This document shows positions 49,728 to 60,268 of a DNA stretch of 61,167 bases, piece by piece (position 1 is the stretch's first letter; each line of letters opens with the position of its first letter). Below the pieces are notes generated by a model that worked only from the letters and a program-made list of their open reading frames with translations, ran no database searches and was not told where the DNA came from. The stretch is taken from the NCBI RefSeq assembly GCF_000003605.2, contig NW_003109063.1, positions 1 to 61,167 of the forward strand, read 5' to 3'. The position numbers were made by a program, and so were the translations under genes. This DNA comes from Saccoglossus kowalevskii. Lineage: Eukaryota > Hemichordata > Enteropneusta > Harrimaniidae.

Positions 49728-49921
49728 TGAAATTGAAGTTTTTAACCGTTAATTCTCAAACAACCTGTTGCTGCGAGTTATGTGCCTTAAAAGTTTGCTT
49801 TATTCATCCGGAACATTCGTGATTCGCAATCTGCCAAGCGTAACAAATTATGAATGACGAGTAAGTAGGTTGGCAATAACAATAATTATTAACTGGCGCA
49901 AAATTTGAGTTGCAAGTAACT

Positions 49922-50050
49922 GTCAGGATGGGCCGAGCGGCCTAAGGCGCCAGACTCAAAGGATTTGACACCTTGCCCTTATTTCAGGGTTATTTATGGG
50001 AGATTTCTCGTCCACGAATGTGGGCGTGGGTTTGAATCCCACTTCTGACA
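49922..50050 (+). tRNA. tRNA-Leu-CAA: tRNA-Leu, 2-nt insertions, unit 83
   Basis: An extra G before the D arm (gatgggcc) and an extra A at the anticodon (ctcaaagg), plus gcggcctaag, tctcgtcc and tttgaat changes. Probably non-functional. Confidence 0.5.
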
Positions 50051-50260
50051 ATGTTATTTTACCTTTAGTAACTTAGCAAATTCTCGCCTAGTTTGTGCTC
50101 GATATGACATTTAATTATCTTCGTGTTTAGTCGTGATTCAACATTGACAGTAGTTTCGTTTAGTTTCAATTTACAAATACTGAACCGAGATTACGCATTA
50201 TATTTCATGACATTTACGATAAACTGGACTATTCATACAAGTTGCATACTGCAGAATGTC

Positions 50261-50332
50261 AGCAGCGTGGCGCAGCGGAAGCGTGCTGGGCCCATAACCC
50301 AGAGGTCCCTGTATCGAAACCAGGCGCTGCTA
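50261..50332 (+). tRNA. tRNA-iMet-CAT: initiator tRNA-Met (CAT), unit 84
   Basis: Anticodon 50293-50295; G52T. Confidence 0.84.
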
Positions 50333-50526
50333 TGAAATTGAAGTTTTTAACCGTTAATTCTCAAACAACCTGTTGCTGCGAGTTATGTGCCTTAAAAGTT
50401 TGCTTTATTCATTCGAAACATTCGTTATTTGCAATCTGCCAAGCGCAACAAATTAAGAATGACGAGTAAGTAGGTTGGCAATAACAATAATTATTAACTG
50501 GCGCAAAATTTGAGTTGTAAGTCGCT

Positions 50527-50653
50527 GTCAGGATGGCCGAGCGGTCTAAGGCGCCAGATTCAAGGATTTGACACCTTGCCCTTATTTCAGGGTTATTTGT
50601 GGGAGATTTCTGGTCCACGAATGTGGGCGTGGGTTTGAATCCCACTTCTGACA
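50527..50653 (+). tRNA. tRNA-Leu-CAA: tRNA-Leu (CAA), unit 84
   Basis: C32T; T loop tttgaat (C56T, weakening the elbow pair and B box); intron 50565-50607. Confidence 0.78.
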
Positions 50654-50863
50654 ATGTTATTTTACCTTTAGTAACTTAGCAAATTCTCGCCTAGTTTGTG
50701 CTCGATATGACATTTAATTATCTTCGTGTTTAGTCGTGATTCAACATTGACAGTAGTTTCGTTTAGTTTCAATTTACAAATACTGAACCGAGATTACGCA
50801 TTATATTTCATGACATTTACGATAAACTGGACTATTCATACAAGTTGCATACTGCAGAATGTC

Positions 50864-50935
50864 AGCAGCGTGGCGCAGCGGAAGCGTGCTGGGCCCATAA
50901 CCCAGAGGTCTTTGAATCGAAACCAGGCGCTGCTA
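50864..50935 (+). tRNA. tRNA-iMet-CAT: initiator tRNA-Met (CAT), unit 85
   Basis: Anticodon 50896-50898; C48T, C49T and G52A weaken the T stem. Confidence 0.72.
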
Positions 50936-51129
50936 TGAAATTGAAGTTTTTAACCGTTAATTCTCAAACAACCTGTTGCTGCGAGTTATGTGCCTTAAAA
51001 GTTTGCTTTATTCATCCGGAACATCCGTGATTCGCAATCTGCCAAGCGTAACAAATTATAAATGACGAGTAAGTAGGTTGGCAATAACAATAATTATTAA
51101 CTGGCGCAAAATTTGAGTTGCAAGTAACT

Positions 51130-51256
51130 GTCAAGATGGCCGAGCGGTCTAAGGCGCCAGACTCAAGGATTTGACACCTTGCCCTTATTTCAGGGTTATT
51201 TATGGGAGATTTCTGGTCCACGAATGTGGGCGTGGGTTCGAATCCCACTTCTGACA
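51130..51256 (+). tRNA. tRNA-Leu-CAA: tRNA-Leu (CAA), unit 85
   Basis: G5A, an A:C acceptor mismatch; intron 51168-51210. Confidence 0.86.
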
Positions 51257-51466
51257 ATGTTATTTTACCTTTAGTAACTTAGCAAATTCTCGCCTAGTTT
51301 GTGCTCGATATGACATTTAATTATCTTCGTGTTTAGTCGTGATTCAACATTGACAGTAGTTTCGTTTAGTTTCAATTTACAAATACTGAACCGAGATTAC
51401 GCATTATATTTCATGACATTTACGATAAACTGGACTATTCATACTAGTTGCATATTGCAGAATGTC

Positions 51467-51538
51467 AGCAGCGTGGCGCAGCGGAAGCGTGCTGGGCCCA
51501 TAACACAGAGGTCCCTGGATCGAAACCAGGCGCTGCTA
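51467..51538 (+). tRNA. tRNA-iMet-CAT: initiator tRNA-Met (CAT), unit 86
   Basis: Anticodon 51499-51501; C39A opens the middle G:C pair (G:A). Confidence 0.8.
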
Positions 51539-51732
51539 TGAAATTGACGTTTTTAACCGTTAATTCTCAAACAACCTGTTGCTGCGAGTTATGTGCCTTA
51601 AAAGTTTGCTTTATTCATCCGGAACATTCGTGATTCGCAATCTGCCAAGCGTAACAAATTATAAATGACGAGTAAGTAGGTTGGCAATAACAATAATTAT
51701 TAACTGGCTCAAAATTTGAGTTGCAAGTAACT

Positions 51733-51858
51733 GTCAGGATGGCCGAGCGGTCTAAGGCGCCAGATTCAAGGATTTGACACCTTGCCCTTATTTCAGGGTT
51801 ATTTATGGGAGATTTCTGGTCCACGAATGTGGGCGTGGGTTCGAATCCCACTCTGACA
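51733..51858 (+). tRNA. tRNA-Leu-CAA: tRNA-Leu (CAA), 1 nt short, unit 86
   Basis: C32T; one T of the acceptor 3' strand is missing (cactctgac), also lost from a run. Intron 51771-51813. Confidence 0.72.
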
Positions 51859-52067
51859 ATGTTATTTTACCTTTAGTAACTTAGCAAATTCTCGCTAGTT
51901 TGTGCTCGATATGACATTTAATTATCTTCGTGTTTAGTCGTGATTCAACATTGACAGTAGTTTCGTTTAGTTTCAATTTACAAATACTGAACCGAGATTA
52001 CGCATTATATTTCATGACATTTACGATAAACTGGACTACTCATACAAGTTGCATACGGCAGAATGTC

Positions 52068-52139
52068 AGCAGCGTGGCGCAGCGGAAGCGTGCTGGGTCC
52101 ATAACCTAGAGGTCCCTGGATCGAAACCAGGCGCTGCTA
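52068..52139 (+). tRNA. tRNA-iMet-CAT: initiator tRNA-Met (CAT), unit 87
   Basis: Anticodon 52100-52102; C31T at the loop edge and C40T (G:T pair). Confidence 0.85.
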
Positions 52140-52333
52140 TGAAATTGAAGTTTTTAACCGTTAATTCTCAAACAACCTGTTGCTGCGAGTTATGTGCCTT
52201 AAAAGTTTGCTTTATTCATCCGGAACATTCGTGATTCGCAATCTGCCAAGTGTAACAAATTATGAATGACGAGTAAGTAGGTTGGCAATAACAATAATTA
52301 TTAACTGGCGCAAAATTTGAGTTGCAAGTAACT

Positions 52334-52460
52334 GTCAGGATGGCCGAGCGGTCTAAGGCGCCAGACTCAAGGATTTGACACCTTGCCCTTATTTCAGGGT
52401 TATTTATGGGAGATTTCTGGTCCACGAATGTGGGCGTGGGTTCGAATCCCACTTCTGACA
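52334..52460 (+). tRNA. tRNA-Leu-CAA: tRNA-Leu (CAA), unit 87
   Basis: Exact consensus; intron 52372-52414. Confidence 0.96.
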
Positions 52461-52670
52461 ATGTTATTTTACCTTTAGTAACTTAGCAAATTCTCGCCTA
52501 GTTTGTGCTCGATATGACATTTAATTATCTTCGTGTTTAGTCGTGATTCAACATTGACAGTAGTTTCGTTTAGTTTCAATTTACAAATACTGAACCGAGA
52601 TTACGCATTATATTTCATGACATTTACGATAAACTGGACTATTCATACAAGTTGCATACTGCAGAATGTC

Positions 52671-52742
52671 AGCAGCGTGGCGCAGCGGAAGCGTGCTGGG
52701 CCCATAACCCAGAGGTACCTGGATCGAAACCAGGCGCTGCTA
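52671..52742 (+). tRNA. tRNA-iMet-CAT: initiator tRNA-Met (CAT), unit 88
   Basis: Anticodon 52703-52705; C47A outside the stems. Confidence 0.94.
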
Positions 52743-52936
52743 TGAAATGGAAGTTTTTAACCGTTAATTCTCAATAAACCTGTTGCTGCGAGTTATGTGC
52801 CTTAAAAGTTTGCTTTATTAATCCGGAACATTCGAGATTTGCAATCTGCCAAGCGTAACAAATTATGAATGACAAGTAAGTAGGTTGGCAATAACAATAA
52901 TTATTAACTGGCGCAAAATTTGAGTTGCAAGTAACT

Positions 52937-53063
52937 GTCAGGATGGCCGAGCGGTCTAAGGCGCCAGACTCAAGGATTTGACACCTTGCCCTTATTTCAG
53001 GGTTATTTATGGGAGATTTCTGGTCCACGAATGTGGGCGTGGGTTCGAATCCCACTTCTGACA
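52937..53063 (+). tRNA. tRNA-Leu-CAA: tRNA-Leu (CAA), unit 88
   Basis: Exact consensus; intron 52975-53017. Confidence 0.96.
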
Positions 53064-53273
53064 ATGTTATTTTACCTTTAGTAACTTAGCAAATTCTCGC
53101 CTAGTTTGTGCTCGATATGACATTTAATTATCTTCGTGTTTAGTCGTGATTCAACATTGACAGTAGTTTCGTTTAGTTTCAATTTACAAATACTGAACCG
53201 AGATTACGCATTATATTTCATGACATTTACGATAAACTGGACTATTCATACAAGTTGCATACTGCAAAATGTC

Positions 53274-53345
53274 AGCAGCGTGGCGCAGCGGAAGCGTGCT
53301 GGGCCCATAACCCAGAGGTCCATGGATCGAAACCAGGCGCTGCTA
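53274..53345 (+). tRNA. tRNA-iMet-CAT: initiator tRNA-Met (CAT), unit 89
   Basis: Anticodon 53306-53308; C49A, one T-stem mismatch. Confidence 0.84.
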
Positions 53346-53539
53346 TGAAATTGAAGTTTTTAACCGTTAATTCTCAAACAACCTGTTGCTGCGAGTTATG
53401 TGCCTTAAAAGTTTGCTTTATTCATCCGGAACATTAGTGATTCGCAATCTGCCAAGCGTAACAAATTATGAATGACGAGTAAGTAGGTTGGCAATAACAA
53501 TAATTATTAACTGGCGCAAAATTTGAGTTGCAAGTAACT

Positions 53540-53666
53540 GTCAGGATGGCCGAGCGGTCTAAGGCGCCAGACTCAAGGATTTGACACCTTGCCCTTATTT
53601 CAGAGTTATTGATGGGAGATTTCTGGTCCACGAATGTGGGCGTGGGTTCGAATCCCACTTCTGACA
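53540..53666 (+). tRNA. tRNA-Leu-CAA: tRNA-Leu (CAA), terminator lost, unit 89
   Basis: Exons consensus; intron 53578-53620 (cagagtt, ttgatgg). The 3' terminator is reduced to TTT (53673-53675), so transcripts may read into the spacer. Confidence 0.92.
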
Positions 53667-53876
53667 ATGTTATTTAACCTTTAGTAACTTAGCAAATTCT
53701 CGCCTAGTTTGTGCTCGATATGACATTTAATTATCTTCGTGTTTAGTCGTGATTCAACATTGACAGTAGTTTCGTTTAGTTTCAATTTACAAATACTGAA
53801 CTGAGATTACGCATTATATTTCATGACATTTACGATAAACTGGACTATTCATACAAGTTGCATACTGCAGAATGTC

Positions 53877-53948
53877 AGCAGCGTGGCGCAGCGGAAGCGT
53901 GCTGGGCCCATAACCCAGAGGTCCCTGGATCGAAACCAGGCGCTGCTA
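53877..53948 (+). tRNA. tRNA-iMet-CAT: initiator tRNA-Met (CAT), unit 90
   Basis: Exact consensus; anticodon 53909-53911. Confidence 0.96.
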
Positions 53949-54142
53949 TGAAATTGAAGTTTTTAACCGTTAATTCTCAATAAACCTATTGCTGCGAGTT
54001 ATGTGCCTTAGAAGTTTGCTTTATTAATCCGGAACATTCGTGATTCGCAATCTGCCAAGCGTAACAAATTATGAATGACGAGTAAGTAGGTTGGCAATAA
54101 CAATAATTATTAACTGGCGCAAAATTTGAGTTGCAAGTAACT

Positions 54143-54269
54143 GTCAGGATGGCCGAGCGGTCTAAGGCGCCAGACTCAAGGATTTGACACCTTGCCCTTA
54201 TTTCAGGGTTATTTATGGGAGATTTCTGGTCCACGAATGTGGGCGTGGGTTCGAATCCCACTTCTGACA
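54143..54269 (+). tRNA. tRNA-Leu-CAA: tRNA-Leu (CAA), unit 90
   Basis: Exact consensus; intron 54181-54223. Confidence 0.96.
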
Positions 54270-54479
54270 ATGTTATTTTACCTTTAGTAACTTAGCAAAT
54301 TCTCGCCTAGTTTGTGCTCGATATGACATTTAATTATCTTAGTGTTTAGTCGTGATTCAACATTGACAGTAGTTTCGTTTAGTTTCAATTTACAAATACT
54401 GAACCGAGATTACGCATTATATTTCATGACATTTACGATAAACTGGACTATTCATACAAGTTGCATACTGCAGAATGTC

Positions 54480-54541
54480 AGCAGCGTGGCGCAGCTTAAG
54501 CGTGCTGGGCCCATAACCCAGATCGAAACCAGGCGCTGCTA
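54480..54541 (+). pseudogene. Initiator tRNA-Met with 10-nt deletion, unit 91
   Basis: Ten bases between the anticodon stem and T loop are gone (cccag joined to atcgaaacc), removing the variable loop and 5' T stem and half of the B box. D loop also reads agcttaag. CAT at 54512-54514. Confidence 0.9.
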
Positions 54542-54735
54542 TGAAATTGAAGTTTTTAACCGTTAATTCTCAAACAACCTGTTGCTGCGAGTTATGTGCC
54601 TTAAAAGTTTGCTTTATTCATCCGGAACATCCGTGATTCGCAATCTGCCAAGCCTAACAAATTATAAATGACGAGTAAGTAGGTTGGCAATAACAATAAT
54701 TATTAACTGGCGCAAAATTTGAGTTGCAAGTAACT

Positions 54736-54862
54736 GTCAGGATGGCCGAGCGGTCTAAGGCGCCAGACTCAAGGATTTGACACCTTGCCCTTATTTCAGG
54801 GTTATTTATGGGAGATTTCTGGTCCACGAATGTGGGCGTGGGTTCGAATCCCACTTCTGACA
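54736..54862 (+). tRNA. tRNA-Leu-CAA: tRNA-Leu (CAA), unit 91
   Basis: Exact consensus; intron 54774-54816. Confidence 0.96.
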
Positions 54863-55072
54863 ATGTTATTTTACCTTTAGTAACTTAGCAAATTCTCGCC
54901 TAGTTTGTGCTCGATATGACATTTAATTATCTTCGTGTTTAGTCGTGATTCAACATTGACAGTAGTTTCGTTTAGTTTCAATTTTCAAATACTGAACCGA
55001 GATTACGCATTATATTTCATGACATTTACGATAAACTGGACTATTCATACAAGTTGCATACTGCAGAATGTC

Positions 55073-55144
55073 AGCAGCGTGGCGCAGCGGAAGCGTGCTG
55101 GGCCCATAACCCAGAGGTCCCTGGATCGAAACCAGGCGCTGCTA
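55073..55144 (+). tRNA. tRNA-iMet-CAT: initiator tRNA-Met (CAT), unit 92
   Basis: Exact consensus; anticodon 55105-55107. Confidence 0.96.
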
Positions 55145-55338
55145 TGAAATTGAAGTTTTTAACCGTTAATTCTCAAACAACCTGTTGCTGCGAGTTATGT
55201 GCCGTAAAAGTTTGCTTTATTCATCCGGAACATCCGTGATTCGCAATCTGCCAAGCGTAACAAATTATAAATGACGAGTAAGTAGGTTGGCAATAACAAT
55301 AATTATTAACTGGCGCAAAATTTGAGTTGCAAGTAACT

Positions 55339-55465
55339 GTCAGGATGGCCGAGCGGTCTAAGGCGCCAGACTCAAGGATTTGACACCTTGCCCTTATTTC
55401 AGGGTTATTTATGGGAGATTTCTGGTCCACGAATGTGGGCGTGGGTTCGAATACCACTTCTGACA
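55339..55465 (+). tRNA. tRNA-Leu-CAA: tRNA-Leu (CAA), unit 92
   Basis: T stem accac as in unit 32; intron 55377-55419. Confidence 0.83.
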
Positions 55466-55675
55466 ATGTTACTTTACCTTTAGTAACTTAGCAAATTCTC
55501 GCCTAGTTTGTGCTCGATATGACATTTAATTATCTTCGTGTTTAGTCGTGATTCAACATTGACAGTAGTTTCGTTTAGTTTCAATTTACAAATACTGAAC
55601 CGAGATTACGCATTATATTTCATGACATTTGCGATAAACTGGACTATTCATACAAGATGCATACTGCAGAATGTC

Positions 55676-55747
55676 AGCAGCGTGGCGCAGCGGAAGCGTG
55701 CTGGGCCCATAACCCAGAGGTCCCTGGATCGAAACCAGGCGCTGCTA
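55676..55747 (+). tRNA. tRNA-iMet-CAT: initiator tRNA-Met (CAT), unit 93
   Basis: Exact consensus; anticodon 55708-55710; flank matches unit 33. Confidence 0.96.
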
Positions 55748-55941
55748 TGAAATTGAAGTTTTTAACCGTTAATTCTCAAACAACCTGTTGCTGCGAGTTA
55801 TGTGCCTTAAAAGTTTGCTTTATTCATCCGGAACATTCGTGATTCGCAATCTGCCAAGCGTAACAAATTATGAATGACAAGTAAGTAGGTTGGCAATAAC
55901 AATAATTATTAACTGGCGCAAAATTTGAGTTGCAAGTAACT

Positions 55942-56068
55942 GTCAGGATGGCCGAGCGGTCTAAGGCGCCAGACTCAAGGATTTGACGCCTTGCCCTTAT
56001 TTCAGGGTTACTTATGGGAGATTTCCGGTCCACGAATGTGGGCGTGGGTTCGAATCCCACTTCTGACA
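55942..56068 (+). tRNA. tRNA-Leu-CAA: tRNA-Leu (CAA), unit 93
   Basis: Anticodon stem 3' strand tccgg (one A:C mismatch); intron 55980-56022 with gacgcc and gttactt. Confidence 0.84.
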
Positions 56069-56278
56069 ATGTTATTTTACCTTTAGTAACTTAGCAAATT
56101 CTCGCCTAGTTTGTGCTCGATATGACATTTAATTATCTTCGTGTTTAGTCGTGATTCAACATTGACAGCAGTTTCGTTTAGTTTCAATTTACAAATACTG
56201 AACCGAGATTACGCATTATATTTCATGACATTTACGATAAACTGGACTATTCATACAAGTTGCATATTGCAGAATGTC

Positions 56279-56350
56279 AGCAGCGTGGCGCAGCGGAAGC
56301 GTGCTGGGCCCATAACCCAGAGGTCCCTGGATCGAAACCAGGCGCTGCTA
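56279..56350 (+). tRNA. tRNA-iMet-CAT: initiator tRNA-Met (CAT), unit 94
   Basis: Exact consensus; anticodon 56311-56313. The spacer after it has the 19-bp deletion of unit 82. Confidence 0.96.
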
Positions 56351-56525
56351 TGAAATTGAAGTTTTTAACCGTTGCTGCGAGTTATGTGCCTTAAAAGTTT
56401 GCTTTATTCATCTGGAACATTCGTGATTCGCAATCTGCCAAGCGTAACAAATTATGAATGACGAGTAAGTAGGTTGGCAATAACAATAATTATTAACTGG
56501 CGCAAAATTTGAGTTGCAAGTAACT

Positions 56526-56652
56526 GTCAGGATGGCCGAGCGGTCTAAGGTGCCAGACTCAAGGATTTGACACCTTGCCCTTATTTCAGGGTTACTTATG
56601 GGAGATTTCTGGTCCACGAATGTGGGCGTGGGTTCGATTCCCACTTCTGACA
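56526..56652 (+). tRNA. tRNA-Leu-CAA: tRNA-Leu (CAA), unit 94
   Basis: D-stem change (aaggtgcc) and T-loop change (ttcgatt); intron 56564-56606 with gttactt. Confidence 0.88.
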
Positions 56653-56862
56653 ATGTTATTTTACCTTTAGTAACTTAGCAAATTCTCGCCTAATTTGTGC
56701 TCGATATGACATTTAATTATCTTCGTGTTTAGTCGTGATTCAACATTGACAGTAGTTTCGTTTAGTTTCAATTTACAAATACTGAACCGAGATTACGCAT
56801 TATATTTCATGACATTTACGATAAACTGGACTATTCATACAAGTTGCATATTGCAGAATGTC

Positions 56863-56934
56863 AGCAGCGTGGCGCAGCGGAAGCGTGCTGGGCCCATAAC
56901 CCAGAGGTCCCTGGATCGAAACCAGGCGCTGCTA
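56863..56934 (+). tRNA. tRNA-iMet-CAT: initiator tRNA-Met (CAT), unit 95
   Basis: Exact consensus; anticodon 56895-56897. Confidence 0.96.
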
Positions 56935-57128
56935 TGAAATTGAAGTTTTTAACCGTTAATTCTCAAACAACCTGTTGCTGCGAGTTATGTGCCTTAAAAG
57001 TTTGCTTTATTCATCCGGAACATCCGTGATTCGCAATCTGCCAAGCGTAACAAATTATAAATGACGAGTAAGTAGGTTGGCAATAACAATAATTATTAAC
57101 TGGCGCAAAATTTGAGTTGCAAGTAACT

Positions 57129-57255
57129 GTCAGGATGGCCGAGCGGTCTAAGGCGCCAGACTCAAGGATTTGACACCTTGCCATTATTTCAGGGTTATTT
57201 ATGGGAGATTTCTGGTCCACGAATGTGGGCGTGGGTTCGAATCCCACTTCTGACA
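57129..57255 (+). tRNA. tRNA-Leu-CAA: tRNA-Leu (CAA), unit 95
   Basis: Exons consensus; intron 57167-57209 with gccatta. Confidence 0.94.
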
Positions 57256-57465
57256 ATGTTATTTTACCTTTAGTAACTTAGCAAATTCTCGCCTAGTTTG
57301 TGCTCGATATGACATTTAATTATCTTCGTGTTTAGTCGTGATTCAACATTGACAGTAGTTTCGTTTAGTTTCAATTTACAAATACTGAACCGAGATTACG
57401 CATTATATTTCATGACATTTAAGATAAACTGGACTATTCATACAAGTTGCATATTGCAGAATGTC

Positions 57466-57537
57466 AGCAGCGTGGCGCAGCGGAAGCGTGCTGGGCCCAT
57501 AACCCAGAGGTCCCTGGATCGAAACCAGGCGCTGCTA
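57466..57537 (+). tRNA. tRNA-iMet-CAT: initiator tRNA-Met (CAT), unit 96
   Basis: Exact consensus; anticodon 57498-57500. Confidence 0.96.
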
Positions 57538-57731
57538 TGAAATTGAAGTTTTTAACCGTTAATTCTCAAACAACCTGTTGCTGCGAGTTATGTGCCTTAA
57601 AAGTTTGCTTTATTCATCCGGAACATCCGTGATTCGCAATCTGCCAAGCGTAACAAATTATAAATGACGAGTAAGTAGGTTGGCAATAACAATAATTATT
57701 AACTGGCGCAAAATTTGAGTTGCAAGTAACT

Positions 57732-57858
57732 GTCAGGATGGCCGAGCGGTCTAAGGCACCAGACTCAAGGATTTGACACCTTGCCATTATTTCAGGATTA
57801 TTTATGGGAGATTTCTGGTCCACGAATGTGGGCGTGGGTTCGAATCCCACTTCTGACA
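57732..57858 (+). tRNA. tRNA-Leu-CAA: tRNA-Leu (CAA), unit 96
   Basis: D-stem change (ggcacc); intron 57770-57812 with gccatta and aggatta. Confidence 0.91.
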
Positions 57859-58068
57859 ATGTTATTTTACCTTTAGTAACTTAGCAAATTCTCGCCTAGT
57901 TTGTGCTCGATATGACATTTAATTATCTTCGTGTTTAGTCGTGATTCAACATTGACAGTAGTTTCGTTTAGTTTCAATTTACAAATACTGAACCGAGATT
58001 ACGCATTATATTTCATGACATTTACGATAAACTGGACTATTCATACAAGTTGCATACTGCAGAATGTC

Positions 58069-58140
58069 AGCAGCGTGGCGCAGCGGAAGCGTGCTGGGCC
58101 CATAACCCAGAGGTCCCTGGATCGAAACCAGGCGCTGCTA
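58069..58140 (+). tRNA. tRNA-iMet-CAT: initiator tRNA-Met (CAT), unit 97
   Basis: Exact consensus; anticodon 58101-58103. Confidence 0.96.
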
Positions 58141-58334
58141 TGAAATTGAAGTTTTTAACCGTTAATTTTCAAACAACCTGTTGCTGCGAGTTATGTGCCT
58201 TAAAAGTTTGCTTTATTCATCCGGAACATTCGTGATTCGCAATCTGCCAAGCGTAACAAATTATGAATGACGAGTAAGTAGGTTGGCAATAACAATAATT
58301 ATTAACTGGCGCAAAATTTGAGTTGCAAGTAACT

Positions 58335-58461
58335 GTCAGGATGGCCGAGCGGTCTAAGGCGCCAGACTCAAGGATTTGACACCTTGCCCTTATTTCAGGG
58401 TTATTTATGGGAGATTTCTGGTCCACGAATGTGGGCGTGGGTTCGAATCCCACTTCTGACA
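58335..58461 (+). tRNA. tRNA-Leu-CAA: tRNA-Leu (CAA), unit 97
   Basis: Exact consensus; intron 58373-58415. Confidence 0.96.
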
Positions 58462-58671
58462 ATGTTATTTTACCTTTAGTAACTTAGCAAATTCTCGCCT
58501 AGTTTGTGCTCGATATGACATTTAATTATCTTCGTGTTTAGTCGTGATTCAACATTGACAGTAGTTTCGTTTAGTTTCAATTTACAAATACTGAACCGAG
58601 ATTACGCATTATATTTCATGACATTTACGATAAACTGGACTATTCATACAAGTTGCATACAGCAGAAAGTC

Positions 58672-58743
58672 AGCAGCGTGGCGCAGCGGAAGCGTGCTGG
58701 GCCCATAACCCAGAGGTCCCTGGATCGAAACCAGGCGCTGCTA
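58672..58743 (+). tRNA. tRNA-iMet-CAT: initiator tRNA-Met (CAT), unit 98
   Basis: Exact consensus; anticodon 58704-58706; leader agaaagtc. Confidence 0.96.
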
Positions 58744-58936
58744 TGAAATAGAAGTTTTTAACCGTAATTCTCAAACAACCTGTTGCTGCGAGTTATGTGC
58801 CTTAAAAGTTTGCTTTATTCATCCGGAACATTCGTGATTCGCAATCTGCCAAGCGTAACAAATTATGAATGACGAGTAAGTAGGTTGGCAATAACAATAA
58901 TTATTAACTGGCGCAAAATTTGAGTTGCAAGTAACT

Positions 58937-59063
58937 GTCAGGATGGCCGAGCGGTCTAAGGCGCCAGAATCAAGGATTTGATACCTTGCCCTTATTTCAG
59001 GGTTATTTATGGGAGATTTCTGGTCCACGAATGTGGGCGTGGGTTCGAATCCTACTTCTGACA
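58937..59063 (+). tRNA. tRNA-Leu-CAA: tRNA-Leu (CAA), unit 98
   Basis: C32A removes the C32-intron pair; T stem cctac; intron 58975-59017 with gatacc. Confidence 0.82.
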
Positions 59064-59272
59064 ATGTTATTTTACCTTTAGTAACTTAGCAAATTCTCGC
59101 CTAGTTTGTGCTCGATATGACATTTAATTATCTTCGTGTTTAGTCGTGATTCAACATTGACAGTAGTTTCGTTTAGTTTCAATTTACAAATACTGAACCG
59201 AGATTACGCATTATATTTCATGACATTTACGATAAACTGGACTATTCATACAAGTTGCATATGCAGAATGTC

Positions 59273-59344
59273 AGCAGCGTGGCGCAGCGGAAGCGTGCTG
59301 GGCCCAAAACCCAGAGGTCCCTGGGTCGAAACCAGGCGCTGCTA
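59273..59344 (+). tRNA. initiator-type tRNA with CAA anticodon, unit 99
   Basis: T35A changes the anticodon at 59305-59307 to CAA, the same as the neighbouring tRNA-Leu, in an otherwise well-paired initiator body. A53G alters the T loop's first base. It would read UUG if charged. Short terminator. Confidence 0.8.
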
Positions 59345-59538
59345 TGAAATTGAAGTTTTAAACCGTTAATTCTCGAACAACCTGTTGCTCCGAGTTATGT
59401 GCCTTAAAAGTTTGCTTTATTAATCCGGAGCATTCGTGATTCGCAATCTGCCAAGCGTAACAAATTATGAATGACGAGTAAGTAGGTTGGCAATAACAAT
59501 AATTATTAACTGGCGCAAAATTTGAGTTGGAAGTAACT

Positions 59539-59665
59539 GTCAGGATGGCCGAGCGGTCTAAGGCGCCAGACTCAAGGATTTGATACCTTGCCCTTATTTC
59601 AGGGTTATTTATGGGAGATTTTTGGTCCACGAATGTGGGCGTGGGTTCGAATCCCACTTCTGACA
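59539..59665 (+). tRNA. tRNA-Leu-CAA: tRNA-Leu (CAA), unit 99
   Basis: C40T (G:T pair in the anticodon stem); intron 59577-59619 with gatacc. Confidence 0.91.
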
Positions 59666-59875
59666 ATGTTATTTTACCTTTAGTAACTTAGCAAATTCTC
59701 GCCTAGTTTGTGCTCGATATGACATTTAATTATCTTCGTGTTTAGTCGTGATTCAACATTGACAGTAGTTTCGTTTAGTTTCAATTTACAAATACTGAAC
59801 CGAGATTACGCATTATATTTCATGACATTTACGATAAACTGGACTATTCATACAAGTTGCATATTGCAGAATGTC

Positions 59876-59947
59876 AGCAGCGTGGCGCAGCGGAAGCGTG
59901 CTGGGCCCATAACCCAGAGGTCCCTGGATCAAAACCAGGCGCTGCTA
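59876..59947 (+). tRNA. tRNA-iMet-CAT: initiator tRNA-Met (CAT), unit 100
   Basis: Anticodon 59908-59910; G56A in the T loop. Confidence 0.88.
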
Positions 59948-60141
59948 TGAAATTGAAGTTTTTAACCGTTAATTCTCAAACAACCTGTTGCTGCGAGTTA
60001 TGTGCCTTAAAAGTTTGCTTTATTCATCCGGAACATCCGTGATTCGCAAAATGCCAAGCGTAACAAATTATAAATGACGAGTAAGTAGGTTGGCAATAAC
60101 AATAATTATTAACTGGCGCAAAATTTGAGTTGCAAGTAACT

Positions 60142-60268
60142 GTCAGGATGGCCGAGCGGTCTAAGGCGCCAGACTCAATGATTTGACACCTTGCCCTTAT
60201 TTCAGGTTTATTTATGGGAGATTTCTGGTCCACGAATGTGGGCGTGGGTTCGAATCCTCCTTCTGACA
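60142..60268 (+). tRNA. tRNA-Leu-CAA: tRNA-Leu (CAA), unit 100
   Basis: G37T beside the anticodon, T stem cctcc (a mismatch and a G:T); intron 60180-60222 (aggttta). Confidence 0.72.
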
